Assembly (NCBI RefSeq): GCF_040958095.1
Contig: NC_091158.1
Location: forward strand, 32,392,303-32,456,302
Length of the DNA stretch: 64,000 bases
Direction of reading: 5' to 3'
Origin: Procambarus clarkii
Lineage: Eukaryota > Arthropoda > Malacostraca > Decapoda > Cambaridae
This document shows, one piece after another, positions 21,717-33,784 of this stretch. The translations under genes were made by a program, and so were the position numbers. The notes beneath the pieces were generated by a model. The model did not search any database. It was not told the origin of the DNA and worked only from the letters and a program-made list of their open reading frames with translations. How positions within the stretch are numbered: position 1 is the stretch's first letter; every line of letters begins with the position of its first letter.

Positions 21717-22556
21717 AACTATGTGTACCTGTGTACTGCTGTGTAACTATGTGCACCTGTGTACTGCTGTGTAACTATGTGCACCTGTGTACTGCTGTGT
21801 AACTATGTGCACCTGTGTACTGCTGTGTAACTATGTGCACCTGTGTACTGCTGTGTAACTATGTGCACCTGTGTACTGCTGTGTAACTATGTGCACCTGT
21901 GTACTGCTGTGTAACTATGTGCACCTGTGTACTGCTGTGTAACTATGTGCACCTGTGTACTGCTGTGTAACTATGTGCACCTGTGTACTGCTGTGTAACT
22001 ATGTGCACCTGTGTACTGCTGTGTAACTATGTGCACCTGTGTACTGCTGTGTAACTATGTGCACCTGTGTACTGCTGTGTAACTATGTGCACCTGTGTAC
22101 TGCTGTGTAACTGTGTGCACCTGTGTACTGCTGTGTAACTATGTGCACCTGTGTACTGCTGTGTAACTATGTGCACCTGTGTACTGCTGTGTAACTATGT
22201 GCACCTGTGTACTACTCTGTAACTATGTGCACCTGTGTACTGCTGTGTAACTATGTGCACCTGTGTACTGCTGTGTAACTATGTGCACCTGTGTACTGCT
22301 GTGTAACTATGTGCACCTGTGTACTGCTGTGTAACTATGTGCACCTGTGTACTGCTGTGTAACTATGTGCACCTGTGTACTGCTGTGTAACTATGTGCAC
22401 CTGTGTACTGCTGTGTAACTATGTGCACCTGTGTACTGCTGTGTAACTATGTGCACCTGTGTACTGCTGTGTAACTATGTGCACCTGTGTACTGCTGTGT
22501 AACTATGTGCACCTGTGTACTGCTGTGTAACTATGTGCACCTGTGTACTGCTGTGG
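21717..22556. repeat. 28-bp minisatellite, highly homogeneous
   Basis: About 30 copies of a unit with TGTAACTATGTGCACCTGTG followed by TACTGCTG. Very few units differ, which suggests recent expansion. Confidence 0.92.
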
Positions 22557-22639
22557 GAGTGGACGGGGGTAGAGGGAAAGACCCGGCTTAAAAAAGGTGA
22601 AACGTATAAGAGTCAATATCTTCACTAGTTTATAATCAC

Positions 22640-23935
22640 ATCTCCACCATTCTAGTTCTCCTCACACAATGGGACTTTCCACCTGCAGAGTCCATAATGA
22701 TGTAATTTAAGAAGAAGGTTTTGGTGGTTGACAGTGTCAAAACCCTTACGCAGGTCCACAAATAACCCAACAGGGGAACTCATTTTTATCAAGAGCTGCA
22801 TGTATCAAGTTAATGATACTAATAAGTGCATCGTTAGTGCTTTTTTATTGGGGGGGGGGGGTTTGAAGCCTTATTGGCACGAGAAAAGTACTGTATATTG
22901 TGTTTGGCTAGATAAGAGTAAAGCTGCTTGTAGATTAGCTTTTAAAATATTTTTGACAAGTTTGGCAGAACTGATCTGAAGTTGTTGACATCAGTGACAT
23001 CACCACATTTGTGGACAGGGGTTACTCTCGCTTTTTTAGAATATCTGGAAAGATTTGGAGTTCAAGTGACTTGTTGTAGAGTAATGCAATGGCAGGAGCT
23101 AAAGATCTGGAGGCTTTTTTGTAAATTACAGTTGGTATCTCCTCAAGGGCACCAGACTTGGTTTAAAAGGAAAGAATTATCTCATTAACATAAGTGGAAT
23201 TAGCAGGCATTAGGTACAGAGACTGTGGATAGTTACCTGTAAGATCGTCCTGAACATTAGTCGTGGAAGATGGAATATCATTAGCAAGGGATGACCCAAT
23301 GGATGAGAAGAACCTATTGAATTCAATAGCACTATCAGAGGCTGAAAGCAGACCATCGTTATTGGACAGGAGTATTGGTTTGTTATATGAAATCCTTTTT
23401 TTAACCCAATATTTGTGAAATTGTGCTCCATGTTTTCTTAATGTTGCCCTTTGTGTGGGTAAATTTATCTTCGTAGTATTAAATTTTGGCTCTTCTAGTT
23501 ATTTTAGATAGCAATGATGAGTAATTCTTTGAAAATTCCCTGGAGACGAGTCCTAACCTATACTTCTTCTCAAAGTCATGTTTTCTATTAACAGATTTAA
23601 GTATACCCTTTGTAAGCCAAGGATTTTTTAGCCTTTTAGTTGTGACTTGTTTCGTTAGCATAGGACAGTGGGTGTTATAAAGGCTGAGAGTTTTTTTAAG
23701 AAATGATTGCACTGCTAGGTTGATGTCCCCTGTGTTACCTAATTCTGTCTCCCAGTTGACATTAGCAGCAGCAGCAATAAAATTGCCTATAGAAGTTTCA
23801 TTGTACAGCCTAAAGCTTATCTTCCATGTATCTAGAGGTGGTTTATTAATGTTGGTTAGGAGAAATGTGGGGTAACGGTCTGTAGTGCTATCGATGATTA
23901 TCCCTGCAGTAAGCGGAGAGGTTATGTTGGTCCAG
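22640..23935 (-). pseudogene. LINE ORF2 fragment (linker and reverse transcriptase), decayed
   Basis: The best-preserved part is 23479-23935 (minus): NVNWETELGNTGDINLAVQS, KRLKNPWLTKGILKSVNRKH and EFSKNYSSLLSKITRRAKI, the linker between endonuclease and RT in CR1/Jockey-type LINEs. Further along the minus strand, in shifted frames, are LNSIGSSHPLGH, KSTNDALISIINLI and DKNEFPLLGY, which are RT palm/finger sequences. Many stops and frameshifts are present. The 5' side is replaced by the 19-bp satellite. Confidence 0.75.
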
Positions 23936-23954
23936 ATGTTGGTATTGGTATTTG

Positions 23955-25850
23955 TATTGTATTTACTGTACGGGGTTCTGTATACTGTACACTGTTCTGT
24001 ATACTGTAAACTGTTCTGTATATTGTACGGGGTTCTGTATACTGTACACTGTTCTGTATGCTGTTCTGTATACTGTACGGGGTTCTGTATAATGTACACT
24101 GTTCTGTATACTGTACGGGGTTCTGTATACTGTACACTGTTCTGTATACTGTACACTGTTCTGTATACTGTACGGGGTTCTGTATACTGTACACTGTTCT
24201 GTATACTGTAAACTGTTCTGTATATTGTACGGGGTTCTGTATACTGTACACTGTTCTGTATACTGTATGCTGTTCTGTATACTGTACGGGGTTCTGTATA
24301 CTGTACACTGTTCTGTATACTGTACGGGGTTCTGTATACTGTACACTGTTCTGTATACTGTAAACTGTTCTGTATATTGTACGGGGTTCTGTATACTGTA
24401 CACTGTTCTGTATACTGTATGCTGTTCTGTATACTGTACGGGGTTCTGTATACTGTACACTGTTCTGTATACTGTACGGGGTTCTGTATACTGTACACTG
24501 TTCTGTATACTGTACGGGGTTCTGTATACTGTACACTGTTCTGTATACTGTATGCTGTTCTGTATACTGTACGGGGTTCTGTATACTGTACGGGGTTCTG
24601 TATACTGTACACTGTTCTGTATACTGTACGCTGTTCTGTATACTGTACGGGGTTCTGTATACTGTACACTGTTCTGTATACTGTATGCTGTTCTGTATAC
24701 TGTATGGGGTTCTGTATACTGTACGGGGTTCTGTATACTGTACACTGTTCTGTATACTGTACGGGGTTCTGTATACTGTACACTGTTCTGTATACTGTAT
24801 GCTGTTCTGTATACTGTACGGGGTTCTGTATACTGTACGGGGTTCTGTATACTGTACACTGTTCTGTATACTGTACGGGGTTCTGTATACTGTACGGGGT
24901 TCTGTATACTGTACACTGTTCTGTATACTGTACGGGGTTCTGTATACTGTATGCTGTTCTGTATACTGTACGGGGTTCTGTATACTGTACACTGTTCTGT
25001 ATACTGTACGGGGTTCTGTATACTGTACACTGTTCTGTATACTGTACGGGTTCTGTATACTGTACGGGGTTCTGTATACTGTACACTGTTCTGTATACTG
25101 TACGGGGTTCTGTATACTGTATGCTGTTCTGTATACTGTACGGGGTTCTGTATACTGTACACTGTTCTGTATACTGTACGGGGTTCTGTATACTGTACAC
25201 TGTTCTGTATACTGTACGGGGTTCTGTATACTGTACACTGTTCTGTATACTGTACGCTGTTCTGTATACTGTACAGGGTTCTGTATACTGTACGGGGTTT
25301 TGTATACTGTATGCTGTTCTGTATACTGTACACTGTTCTGTATACTGTACACTGTTCTGTATACTGTACACTGTTCTGTATACTGTACGGGGTTTTGTAT
25401 ACTGTACACTGTTCTGTTTAATGTACACTGTGTATACTGTACACTGTTCTGTATACTGTACACTGTTCTGTATACTGTACACTGTTCTGTATACTGTACG
25501 GGGTTTTGTATACTGTATGCTGTTCTGTATACTGTACACTGTTCTGTATACTGTTCTGTATACTGTACACTGTACACTGTTCTGTATACTGTACACTGTT
25601 CTGTATACTGTACACTGTACACTGTTCTGTATACTGTACACTGTTCTGTATACTGTACGGGGTTTTGTATACTGTACACTGTTCTGTATACTGTACACTG
25701 TTCTGTATACTGTACGGGGTTTTGTATACTGTATGCTGTTCTGTATACTGTATGCTGTTCTGTATACTGTACGGGGTTCTGTATACTGTATGGGGCTGTA
25801 TATATTGTACGCTCCTCTGTATACATACGGTGTTCTGTATACCATACAGG
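23955..25850. repeat. 19-bp satellite, about 100 units
   Basis: Units alternate between TTCTGTATACTGTACACTG and TTCTGTATACTGTACGGGG, with TATGCTG variants. Neither strand of the consensus has a stop in any frame and 19 is not divisible by three, so reading frames up to 788 codons appear on both strands in several phases. They are artefacts. Confidence 0.95.
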
Positions 25851-26374
25851 GTTCTGTATACTGTATGGTGTTCTGGGTTCTGTGTGCTATGGGTTTTTCT
25901 CCTTCATGTCTTTTTCATGTTCTATGTTTATATAATGTTATGCTCTCCTTTTTGTACATTTTGTGTTTATCTTATAAATAAAAAAAAAATCGTCTATAAT
26001 ACACCCATCGTGAGTGATGGGGGTTAAGGCATTGGCAGGTAGGCTGTTCCAGGGGTCTATAGCCCTTTGGATGGCAAAACGTTTTTTTCTCCTATATTTT
26101 GACTTGATTGATTGATAAAGATTAAGCTTTCCTAAAGGTAGCACGGGCATGAATAGCCCGTAGGAGGAGGCTCTTGCGAGGCATTACCAGTACCCATATC
26201 TAGGTGATACTAGAATTGTGTGGATGGATGGAGGGGTGTGATGGTAACCTGTTGAGCTTGATTAAGCTGTTGCTTCATGTATATGTTACATGCGACCTTT
26301 TAAAGTGGTCTGGATTCACTAAATCCTCAAATTTGTTCAGTATTTTATAAGTTTCTATCGGAGCCACCATGCTG
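25851..26374 (-). mobile_element. probable LINE C-terminal remnant
   Basis: The minus strand at about 26000-26130 encodes KKRFAIQRAIDPWNSLPANA, similar in style to the C-terminal RT peptide xRVVDxWNxLP of CR1-type LINEs. CGGGCATGAATAGCCCG at about 26145-26161 is a small hairpin. The remainder is unassigned. Confidence 0.4.
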
Positions 26375-27000
26375 CGTCTGGCTTGCTGTGTGTCCTGGGG
26401 CCCTCAACCGTTCCTGGTATGGGAGCCACCATGCCCCGTCTGGCTTGCTGTGTTAGTCCTGGGGCCCTCAACCGTTCCTGGTATGGGGGCCACCATGCCA
26501 CGTCTGGCTTGCTGTGTTAGTCCTGGGGCCCTCAACCGTTCCTGGTATGGGGGCCACCATGCCCCGTCTGGCTTGCTGTGTTAGTCCTGGGGCCCTCAAC
26601 TGTTCCTGGTATGGGAGCCACCATGCCCCGTCTAGCTTGCTGTGTTAGTCCTGGGGCCCTCAACCGTTCCTGGTATGGGAGCCACCATGCCCCGTCTGGC
26701 TTGCTGTGTTAGTCCTGGGGCCCTCAACCGTTCCTGGTATGGGGGCCACCATGCCCCGTCTGGCTTGCTGTGTTAGTCCTGGGGCCCTCAACTGTTCCTG
26801 GTATGGGAGCCACCATGCCCCGTCTGGCTTGCTGTGTTAGTCCTGGGGCCCTCAACCGTTCCTGGTATGGGAGCCACCATGCCCCGTCTGGCTTGCTGTG
26901 TTAGTCCTGGGGCCCTCAACTGTTCCTGGTATGGGAGCCACCATGCCCCGTCTGGCTTGCTGTGTTAGTCCTGGGGCCCTCAACCGTTCCTAGTATGGGA
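26375..27000. repeat. 64-bp minisatellite
   Basis: About ten copies containing CTGGCTTGCTGTGTTAGTCC, GGGGCCCTCAA and GGAGCCACCATGCC. The sequence after the array (27001-27205) is unassigned. Confidence 0.9.
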
Positions 27001-27207
27001 GCCCATTTAGTTCTGAGACGCTTGTTGTCGCTCTGTGTTGTACTTTCTCCACAGCAGATATGTTGTGAAGCTGAGGCCTCTATGCTTGATACAGCAGTCC
27101 AAATGTGGCCGCTCCAGAGATGTTTACAGTTCAATAACTTCATTTTTCTTGAAAATAAAGTTGACTTTCTTATTAGAGTTCACAATTGTTGTGCAACTTT
27201 CAATGAC

Positions 27208-27472
27208 TGGTCCCCATGGCGCAGTGGTGAAACACTAGCCCCCGCACTTCGCGAACAATTTAGTCTGGGTTCGTATCCTGGCCGGGGAGGATTGACTGGG
27301 TTCCATTCCTTAAATTTCCCCCTCTCTTCACGCAGCAGTGAAACGATTTGACGGGTCGTATTCCGGAGTTATTAATTAAGATTAATATTAATCTTAGGAC
27401 TTAGCCGTATTAGGATAAAGGACCTGCCTGAGACGCTATGCGTGCTTGTGGCTTTACAAGAATGTAAAACTG
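27208..27472 (+). mobile_element. tRNA-derived SINE
   Basis: The head has a pol III A box (TGGCGCAGTGGT) and B box (GGTTCGTATCC). The body continues with GGCCGGGGAGGATTGACTGG. The tail, GACCTGCCTGAGACGCTATG then GTGGCTTTACAAGAATGTA, resembles LINE 3' ends at 36.5, 37.0 and 58.2 kb. Confidence 0.75.
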
Positions 27473-28150
27473 GTGGACCATCCAAGTAATAGGCGTCCAT
27501 CTGTCTCAGGAGACTATGGAGTTCTGTTCTGGTTGTCGGTCTGAAGTGGTCTCTCCAGGGCACAAAGCCATGGTAGGTTGATACGGGGGAGAAGCTGTCA
27601 CCCATGCAGCAGGTCCCCCTCTCCACAACACAGAACGTCTCAATTGGAAAGGCAAACGCCAATAAGCGCCAATAAGGTTCCAGCGCCGTCGCAGGAACTG
27701 TCAGGACGAGGTTGAAGGCAACAAGGAACTGCTCCAGGGGGCTCCAGCTCCGGAGTTAACCTCGAAGTTGGTAAAAGAAGGCACAGGGACTCCAACCCCA
27801 GAGTCTTTTTTGTTGTTGTTACTCTTTTTTGTGGGGGGGAAAGGAGGAAAATTAGGGAAGAAAGAAAAGGAGGTAACTTAGGAAAAATGGGGGAACCATT
27901 GACAAGCTGCCGGCTTCCCGTCTCCATCGTGGCCACTAAACACAAGGTTACTTTAGGCATTAGGACACTATTGGAATTATCATCATCAGGAAAATATCAT
28001 CAAAGCAAATGGGGGACCGTCGACAAGCCGCCGGCCTCCTGTCCTCATCGAGGCAACTATAAGTAGCTCTCAAGTAAACTCAGATAATTATTACACTTCG
28101 ATATCTAAGTAATTCCGCCTTATTACAAATTTGTTGAGAATTTTTCTCAT
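27473..28150. other. unassigned segment with a short duplication
   Basis: A minus-strand frame (27372-27662) has no recognised domain and overlaps the SINE tail. GACAAGC(T/C)GCCGGC occurs twice (about 27900 and 28020) in a diverged direct repeat. Confidence 0.4.
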
Positions 28151-28212
28151 GCCTCTGTGGCACAATTGGTTAGCGCGTTCTGTTGTTAACCGAAAGGTTG
28201 GTGGTTCGAGCC
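28151..28212 (+). pseudogene. tRNA-Asn (GTT) fragment, cut in the T-arm
   Basis: Starts GCCTCTGTGGCACAATTGGT (A box), has anticodon loop TTGTTAA and ends within the B box, GGTTCGAGCC. The LTR starts at the next base. The 3' half is not found on the far side of the LTR element. One anticodon-stem pair is lost, so it may already have been a pseudogene. Confidence 0.75.
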
Positions 28213-28545
28213 TGTAACGGTTCTATTGTTACGTAAAGTATGGTGACAAATAAACACAGACACTAAGATACTATATATATATTTGGTCGAATATACAGAA
28301 GTACACAGGTGATACGTTGGTGTGAGTTGAGCGCACTGAGCGTTGGTACAGTATCTCGCAAGTGTCTGCTCTAGACCACACTTGAAAGTAGACTAGTTAA
28401 TGTTCGCTACACCGCTGCTTATATTGCTCGGGCATCTCACCGTGTTGCCCGGGCAACGCCTCACCTCATTCATCTCCAAAGGTTGACAGGAATATTAACA
28501 ATGCATTTGGAGCTAGTATATTATTGGGATAATCTACTCGCTACA
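28213..28545 (-). repeat. 3' LTR (333 bp)
   Basis: Bounded by TGTA ... TACA. The sequence TGTAACGGTTCTATTGTTAC at its left edge recurs at 32569. It interrupts tRNA-Asn. Confidence 0.85.
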
Positions 28546-31500
28546 GAACTCCCCCTCCCAGGGGATGAAAGGAAAAATACTTGATCAAGGAACTTAGCTG
28601 GTCGGCGAATTGTACGCCCTGCTCGCGTTACATAACCATCAAAGTTAACTTCCTCCTCTTCGCTGATGTCATCTAACTGGGGTCGTAGGGTGGGAGGTCG
28701 CACAGGATCGTCCGTCGTCGCAGGATCAGGTTGTGGTGCGGCTGGTAACTGGGGTTGTAGGGTGAGAGGTCGTACAGGATCGTCCGTTGTCGTAGGATCA
28801 GGTTGTGGTGCGGCTGGTAACTGGGGTCGAAAAGTGAACTGCGTAGTCGGCGGATGTGTCTCTGGAGGGATGTCTGGGGCAGCGTCACAGTGTGCTGGTT
28901 TAAGGCGATCGATGGAGATGTTTACCCGCTGTCCTCGGCGTTCAATGGTGAAGAACTTCGGTGTTCGAGAAACCACTTTAAATGGTCCTTCGTAAGGTGA
29001 CTGTAGAGGGCGTCGAACAGCGTCGACTCTTACAAACACGTGTTCAGTTGTGTGGAGCTCATGAGGCACATATGTAGCACGAGTTGTCGGTTGGCGTGGT
29101 GGTGTAGGCCGAATGTTTGTCATGGCCGCCCGTAATTTCTGGACAAAAGTGGGGTCTGGGGGTGTGATAAGTGGCGTTGGGGTTAAGAATTCGCCCGGAA
29201 GCCGCAGGCTAGATCCGTATACTAAGTCTGCTGCCGAGAATCCACTGCCCTCCTTCGTGGCCGAACGGATGCCAAGCAAGACTAATGGAAGGTTGTCGAT
29301 CCAATCATCAGGGCGTGCTTGAGCTCTTAGGGCAGCTTTTAGTTGTCTATGAAAGCGTTCTACCATTCCGTTCGACTCAGGGTGGTATGCTGTGGTTCGG
29401 TTATGTGTGGTGCCGAGGAATTCCATAAGTTCCTTCCATAGATATGATTCGAACTGTCGTCCTTGGTCGGTGATGATGACAGAGGGGCTGCCAAAACGGG
29501 CGACCCATCCAGAGAGGAAAGCCTGGACCACTGACTCAGCTGAGATGTTGATTAATGGGATTGCTTCCGGCCATCTGGAGAATCGATCGATGCAGGTGAG
29601 TAGATAAGAATATCCTCTTGCCGACGGTAATGGTCCAACGATGTCTACATGCACCACCTCGAAACGGTCAGAAGGTAACGGAAACTGTTGAAGAGGGCTC
29701 TTTGTGTGACGATGTGTTTTCGCTCGCTGGCACTGGAGACATGAGCGAGTCCATCGTCGAACATCGGCATTGATTCCTGGCCATACAACACGCTCCGTTA
29801 GTAGTTTCTGGGAAGCGCGTACTCCTGGGTGTGCTAGGGAGTGAAATACTGAGAACGTTTTCCAGCGAAACTGGGCAGGAATGTAGGGCCTAAGTGCTCC
29901 CGTCCGTGAGGTGTCACAGATTATACTTCCGCCACCTTCCATGGGAATCTCGATGAACCGGAGAGCTGTGTCAGATGTTCGTAATCGCTGCAGATCAGGG
30001 TCTTCCCGTTGGGCCTTACTGATTACACAATAGTCCACCTGAGCTGGGTTTGTCACGACGTGGTTTACGGTGGGTCGAGACAGTGCATCGGCTATGACAT
30101 TATTAGTTCCTTTGACATGACGGATATCCGAGGTAAATTGGGAAATAAATCCCAGGTGGTTGGCTACTCGAGGAGAGTGAGCATCACCCTTGGCCGCCAG
30201 CGCATAAGTGAGAGGTTTGTGGTCTGTGAGGATGTGGAAGTTCCGCCCCTCGAGAAAGTGCCGGAAATGTTGTATGGCTGAGTAGATGGCGAGCAGTTCC
30301 CTATCAAAAGTGCTGTACTTCTCTTCAGTGGGTGACAGGCGCGCTGAAAAGAATGCAATTGGGCGCCATTCTCCTTCAATGAGCTGTTGTAGTACAGCAC
30401 CAATTGCTGTGTTTGAAGCGTCGGTAGAGAGATTGGTGGGAGCGTCAGACACTGGGTGTGCGAGTAAGGTGAATTCCGCCAGCTTGTTTTTTATGTCGGT
30501 GAATGCTGTCTCTGCCTGGGGAGTCCACTCCAACGGAAGACGGGACGTGAGTTTCCGACCATGTAAGAGGTCGTATAAGTGTCGCAAGATGTCCGAACAA
30601 TGTGGGATGAATCGATGATAAAAATTCACCACACCAAGAAATTCTTGCAACTTCTTTGGAGTAGATGGGCGCGGGAATTCCTTGATTGCCTCGATTTTTT
30701 TCTCTAGTGGTTGGACCCCTGCTGCTGACACACGGTGTCCCAAGAAATCCAGCTCTGGAACATGGAAAATACACTTCTCGGAGTTGAGCTGCAAGCCGAA
30801 GTTGCGCAGACGGGTGAGAAGGAGTCGGAGGTGTAGCAGATGTTCTGTTGGTGATGTACTGGCCACCAGCAGATCGTCAATGTAGGCGTAGCAAAAAGGA
30901 AGGTCCTTAACTACTTGGTCGATGAAGCGTTGGAATGTCTGGGCTGCATTCCGTAGACCAAAAGGCATCCGGACGAATTCAAACAGTCCGAAAGGTGTTG
31001 TGATCGCTGTTTTCGGAATGTCTGCCGGTTCCACAGGGATCTGGTGAAATGCCCGCACAAGGTCAATTCTCGAAAAAACGGTTGCGTTGCTCAATCCCTG
31101 TGAGAAATCCTGGATGTGTGGTATTGGGTAGCGATCCGGCAGAGTATGGACGTTGAGAGCCCTGTAGTCTCCGCAAGGGCGCCATTCCCCTGGGGCTGTT
31201 TTCGGGACCATATGGAGAGGTGAAGCCCATGGACTGTTCGAAGGGCGGATTATTCCCGCCTCCTGTAGCTTATTGAATTCAGCACGTGCTACCGCCAGTC
31301 GTTCCGGTGCCAGGCGGCGTGGTCTGGCGAAGGTAGGTGCTCCCGTTGTAGTAATGTGATGCGTAATCGTATGTTGCACCTCTGGTCGAGGGCTGGCGGG
31401 TTGGGTCACATCTTTGAATTCATCCAGGAGTGCTTGAAGTTCCGTAGATGCGACTGGGGTGACGATGTTAACTTGTGGTGAGGTACTAGGAGAGGCTCGA

Positions 31501-31865
31501 AGTACTGCACCTGCGGGATCCACCATAAGTCGATGGTGTTGCAGGAAATCCCATCCAAGAATGGGTTGTTCCACATCCGCTATGAGGAAAGTCCACGTAA
31601 AGCGACCCAGAGAGGCGAACTCGAGAACCAGGGCGCGGGTCCCATATGTACGGACGGACGTACCATTGGCGGCTCGTAAGTCCAAACCAGGAGTACGGGT
31701 TGGTTTGACCAGTGGGGGAGGCAACACACTAGCTGCTGCACCTGTGTCAACGAGGAAACGGCGTTTGGTTATGACGTCAGATATGTAGAGCAGTGTAGTG
31801 TTTGAAATGGCGGGGTCACTGGCCGTTAACAGTCCCCGCCGAAGTAGTTTCCCGACCAGGAACAA
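28521..31865 (-). CDS. pol: Gypsy-type Pol polyprotein
   Basis: About 1114 residues, uninterrupted. The aspartic protease has DTGA at about residue 40. The reverse transcriptase has YIDD at about 328-331 and [14 protein letters not shown] upstream. RNase H includes [13 protein letters not shown] at about 480. The integrase has an HHCC zinc finger ([10 protein letters not shown] ... CLQCQ) at about 655-700 and a DDE core with DIVGPLP, ITDQG and [13 protein letters not shown]. No chromodomain is evident. The proline-rich C-terminus has a tandem repeat of about 25 residues ([12 protein letters not shown] motif). The nominal first codon is TTG, so translation probably enters by frameshift from gag. 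Confidence 0.9.
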   Translation of the reverse strand: MFLVGKLLRRGLLTASDPAISNTTLLYISDVITKRRFLVDTGAAASVLPPPLVKPTRTPGLDLRAANGTSVRTYGTRALVLEFASLGRFTWTFLIADVEQPILGWDFLQHHRLMVDPAGAVLRASPSTSPQVNIVTPVASTELQALLDEFKDVTQPASPRPEVQHTITHHITTTGAPTFARPRRLAPERLAVARAEFNKLQEAGIIRPSNSPWASPLHMVPKTAPGEWRPCGDYRALNVHTLPDRYPIPHIQDFSQGLSNATVFSRIDLVRAFHQIPVEPADIPKTAITTPFGLFEFVRMPFGLRNAAQTFQRFIDQVVKDLPFCYAYIDDLLVASTSPTEHLLHLRLLLTRLRNFGLQLNSEKCIFHVPELDFLGHRVSAAGVQPLEKKIEAIKEFPRPSTPKKLQEFLGVVNFYHRFIPHCSDILRHLYDLLHGRKLTSRLPLEWTPQAETAFTDIKNKLAEFTLLAHPVSDAPTNLSTDASNTAIGAVLQQLIEGEWRPIAFFSARLSPTEEKYSTFDRELLAIYSAIQHFRHFLEGRNFHILTDHKPLTYALAAKGDAHSPRVANHLGFISQFTSDIRHVKGTNNVIADALSRPTVNHVVTNPAQVDYCVISKAQREDPDLQRLRTSDTALRFIEIPMEGGGSIICDTSRTGALRPYIPAQFRWKTFSVFHSLAHPGVRASQKLLTERVVWPGINADVRRWTRSCLQCQRAKTHRHTKSPLQQFPLPSDRFEVVHVDIVGPLPSARGYSYLLTCIDRFSRWPEAIPLINISAESVVQAFLSGWVARFGSPSVIITDQGRQFESYLWKELMEFLGTTHNRTTAYHPESNGMVERFHRQLKAALRAQARPDDWIDNLPLVLLGIRSATKEGSGFSAADLVYGSSLRLPGEFLTPTPLITPPDPTFVQKLRAAMTNIRPTPPRQPTTRATYVPHELHTTEHVFVRVDAVRRPLQSPYEGPFKVVSRTPKFFTIERRGQRVNISIDRLKPAHCDAAPDIPPETHPPTTQFTFRPQLPAAPQPDPTTTDDPVRPLTLQPQLPAAPQPDPATTDDPVRPPTLRPQLDDISEEEEVNFDGYVTRAGRTIRRPAKFLDQVFFLSSPGRGSSVASRLSQ
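28546..28566 (-). promoter_or_regulatory. polypurine tract
   Basis: On the minus strand, CCCCTGGGAGGGGGAG lies directly next to the 3' LTR, where plus-strand DNA synthesis is primed. Confidence 0.7.
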
Positions 31866-32515
31866 GGAGCCCTACAGTTGCGGGCTTGGTGTCCGAACTT
31901 CTGGTGGTAAGAACAAAGTTCTCCACGACGTTCTCGCTGTCGCTTAGAGACTGATACTGGATTCGCATGGTACGTCTTCCCTGGGTGGAAAAAACGCCGG
32001 TTCTGGAGGACGTCGAGTTGTTGGGTGTCTGTAGTCTGCTGTGTATCACTGAGGTGGGACAGCGTAGCGTTATCAGACGTCGTATGAAGCCGGTCTGCCA
32101 GTGTAGCCAGCTGGGCTAATGGGGTGTCGTCAGCCATACTAAATAGGGCCGGTTGAATGTGTTTTGGACAGAGTTGTATCCACAGTGATCTCACAATCTC
32201 GCTGGGGGCTGGACCAGTTGCAGTATGCATCACATACTGAATATGCCGCAGAAGCTGGGCTGGTGTTTTGTCTACTAACCTTTTGTCAGTGAGGAGTTGG
32301 TCGAACATCGGGTTATTACAATAAAGGCCGCGGTTATTACGGCAGGGTAAGCGGTCGTTACAGTGCATAGCCTCCGAGGGAAGTGTTGGCAGGGTACAGG
32401 CATATCGGGCTTTCTCAGTCGAAATTTCGTGAAGGTCGAAAATAGCCTCCATCTGCATGAACCAAAATTCTGGCTCATCTGCGTTGTATGCTGGAAACCT
32501 GGTAGATAAATCCAT
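31826..32515 (-). CDS. gag: Gypsy-type Gag
   Basis: About 229 residues from ATG 32515. [20 protein letters not shown] is typical of Gag N-termini in Mag-like Gypsy elements. The C-terminal [14 protein letters not shown] is the zinc-knuckle variant found in these Gags. A basic linker (SKRQRERR) precedes it. The frame overlaps pol by about 40 bases in a different phase. Confidence 0.85.
   Translation of the reverse strand: MDLSTRFPAYNADEPEFWFMQMEAIFDLHEISTEKARYACTLPTLPSEAMHCNDRLPCRNNRGLYCNNPMFDQLLTDKRLVDKTPAQLLRHIQYVMHTATGPAPSEIVRSLWIQLCPKHIQPALFSMADDTPLAQLATLADRLHTTSDNATLSHLSDTQQTTDTQQLDVLQNRRFFHPGKTYHANPVSVSKRQRERRGELCSYHQKFGHQARNCRAPCSWSGNYFGGDC
31847..31853 (-). promoter_or_regulatory. candidate -1 frameshift slippery site
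   Basis: On the minus strand, GGGAAAC sits in the gag frame as G GGA AAC, the canonical X XXY YYZ form, about 18 bases before the gag stop. A -1 slip here leads exactly into the pol frame. Confidence 0.75.
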
Positions 32516-32551
32516 GGCGAAGATCTAGTTTGTGACTAAGTGTTCTTTTTC

Positions 32552-32568
32552 ACTCACTGGGTCACCAA
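32552..32568 (-). promoter_or_regulatory. candidate primer binding site
   Basis: On the minus strand, TTGGTGACCCAGTGAG follows the 5' LTR remnant. It has the TGG start expected of a site pairing with a tRNA 3' CCA end. Confidence 0.5.
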
Positions 32569-32621
32569 TGTAACGGTTCTATTGTTACGTAAAGTATGGT
32601 GACAAATAAACACAGACACTG
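32569..32621 (-). repeat. 5' LTR remnant (53 bp)
   Basis: Matches the first 53 bases (plus-strand view) of the LTR at 28213, then diverges after CACAGACACT. Confidence 0.8.
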
Positions 32622-32637
32622 AGTGGAGTGTCAGAAA

Positions 32638-32666
32638 AATAATCGCCCACTGAGTGGGCGATTATT
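32638..32666. repeat. perfect 13-bp hairpin
   Basis: AATAATCGCCCAC, loop TGA, and the exact complement. It follows the LTR breakpoint within 20 bases. Confidence 0.85.
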
Positions 32667-33780
32667 TAGGCCAACTCTAGGGGTTGACCTCAGACAAGAC
32701 CGACATAACACACTTGACAGCGATGTCACACTTGGCCCCGTGATCCAGCCCGTCCTCCTCAAGTCTGCCAACGTCAACAAACTCTCGCGCGTAAGTGACC
32801 TTATCCTAACACAACAGAGAACGGCACAGTGTCAACGTCGCGACCCATCCTCCTGTTTACACAGTAGTTGTTGTATATGCTCCATAGTACAAACGTTGAC
32901 GTACTAAGTCATTACATAATAGTACTTACTAATCACTTTATAGTATAGTCTGAATTCTTAATTATAGTCTTAATTATAGACTCTTTATAGTCTGAAGTGA
33001 AGTATATAGCACTAATCACTTTATAGTCTGAAAAAATAAAGCTAAAAAAACATATATATTCCAAGGTCTAGTATAGCACACATATGTACAATATTAGGCC
33101 TCTTATAGCGTGTATTAGGCCTAGCTAGGATGGTTCAGTTAGTTAAGGTTGTCTTTGCAACATAAATATAAAACCTTTTCCGGTTTGTCTTAATTCAATA
33201 GTACAAATTTCTACTTTCTAATAGCGTTGTTCGTCGATATATTAACTTTGGTCCTCACCGTTACTATAAGTACTACCAACACAAGAGGATGGGCTGCAGT
33301 TTCACGAGCCGCTACCATTTTCTTGTACGACAATTGTTGGTCTTGGGAAGAGTATTCGTCAAAAGGCGCCGTTCTATTAGGAGGACGGGTTGAACATCTA
33401 CATACCGAGTTTTGGCGGCATAACACAACAATTTAGAAAATAATATATAATTATAAACAGCCTCCCAGTCTTTCGGAGCTCATCAACAGTTTAATATGTG
33501 TAAAGTCGCCAAAGATTGAGATAATATGTTCGTAAGTACTTGCGTAACTGACTGATGAATCTGGGTCCAGACACTAAATACAATTCTTATGCTTGGAATG
33601 TTTATATGCAAGAAGAGTTGCTATAGACCTCAACAAAGACGACAGATCAGCCTCCAGGGCTGAGTGGATCCCATACTTATCCTGTAGACCCCATGTATAC
33701 TTATCCTGTGAGCGTTAGTGCCTCCAATACATGTCCTGTTCATGAGTGGTAGTGAACCCATACCCATCGTGTGCAGCAGT
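32667..33780. other. intergenic, includes one copy of a dispersed segment
   Basis: About 32885-33245 resembles 36820-37215: CTTTATAGTC, AACATATATATTCC, AGGCCTAGTATA-like and TTGCCGG/TTCCGGTTT landmarks occur in the same order. No gene seen. Confidence 0.55.
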
Positions 33781-33784
33781 GATC

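Larger units (their letters stand above)
28213..32621 (-). mobile_element. Gypsy-type LTR retrotransposon, 5' LTR truncated
   Basis: The element reads right to left. The full 3' LTR is at the left and only a 53-bp matching piece of the 5' LTR is at the right. Between them are gag, then pol in the order protease, RT, RNase H, integrase, which is Gypsy order. Both frames look intact, while loss of most of the 5' LTR would remove its promoter. Confidence 0.9.

Noticed and set aside
23479-25981. Reading frames up to 788 codons rich in Gln-Tyr-Thr or Cys-Ile-Leu-Tyr
   Set aside because: They are translations of the 19-bp satellite, open in several phases on both strands. Only the last part of one frame (23479-23935) is real LINE coding sequence.
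27372-27662. Possible 96-residue host protein
   Set aside because: Part of the frame is antisense SINE tail and no domain is recognisable.
28666-31788. Plus-strand frames opposite pol
   Set aside because: Shadows of the Gypsy polyprotein on the minus strand.
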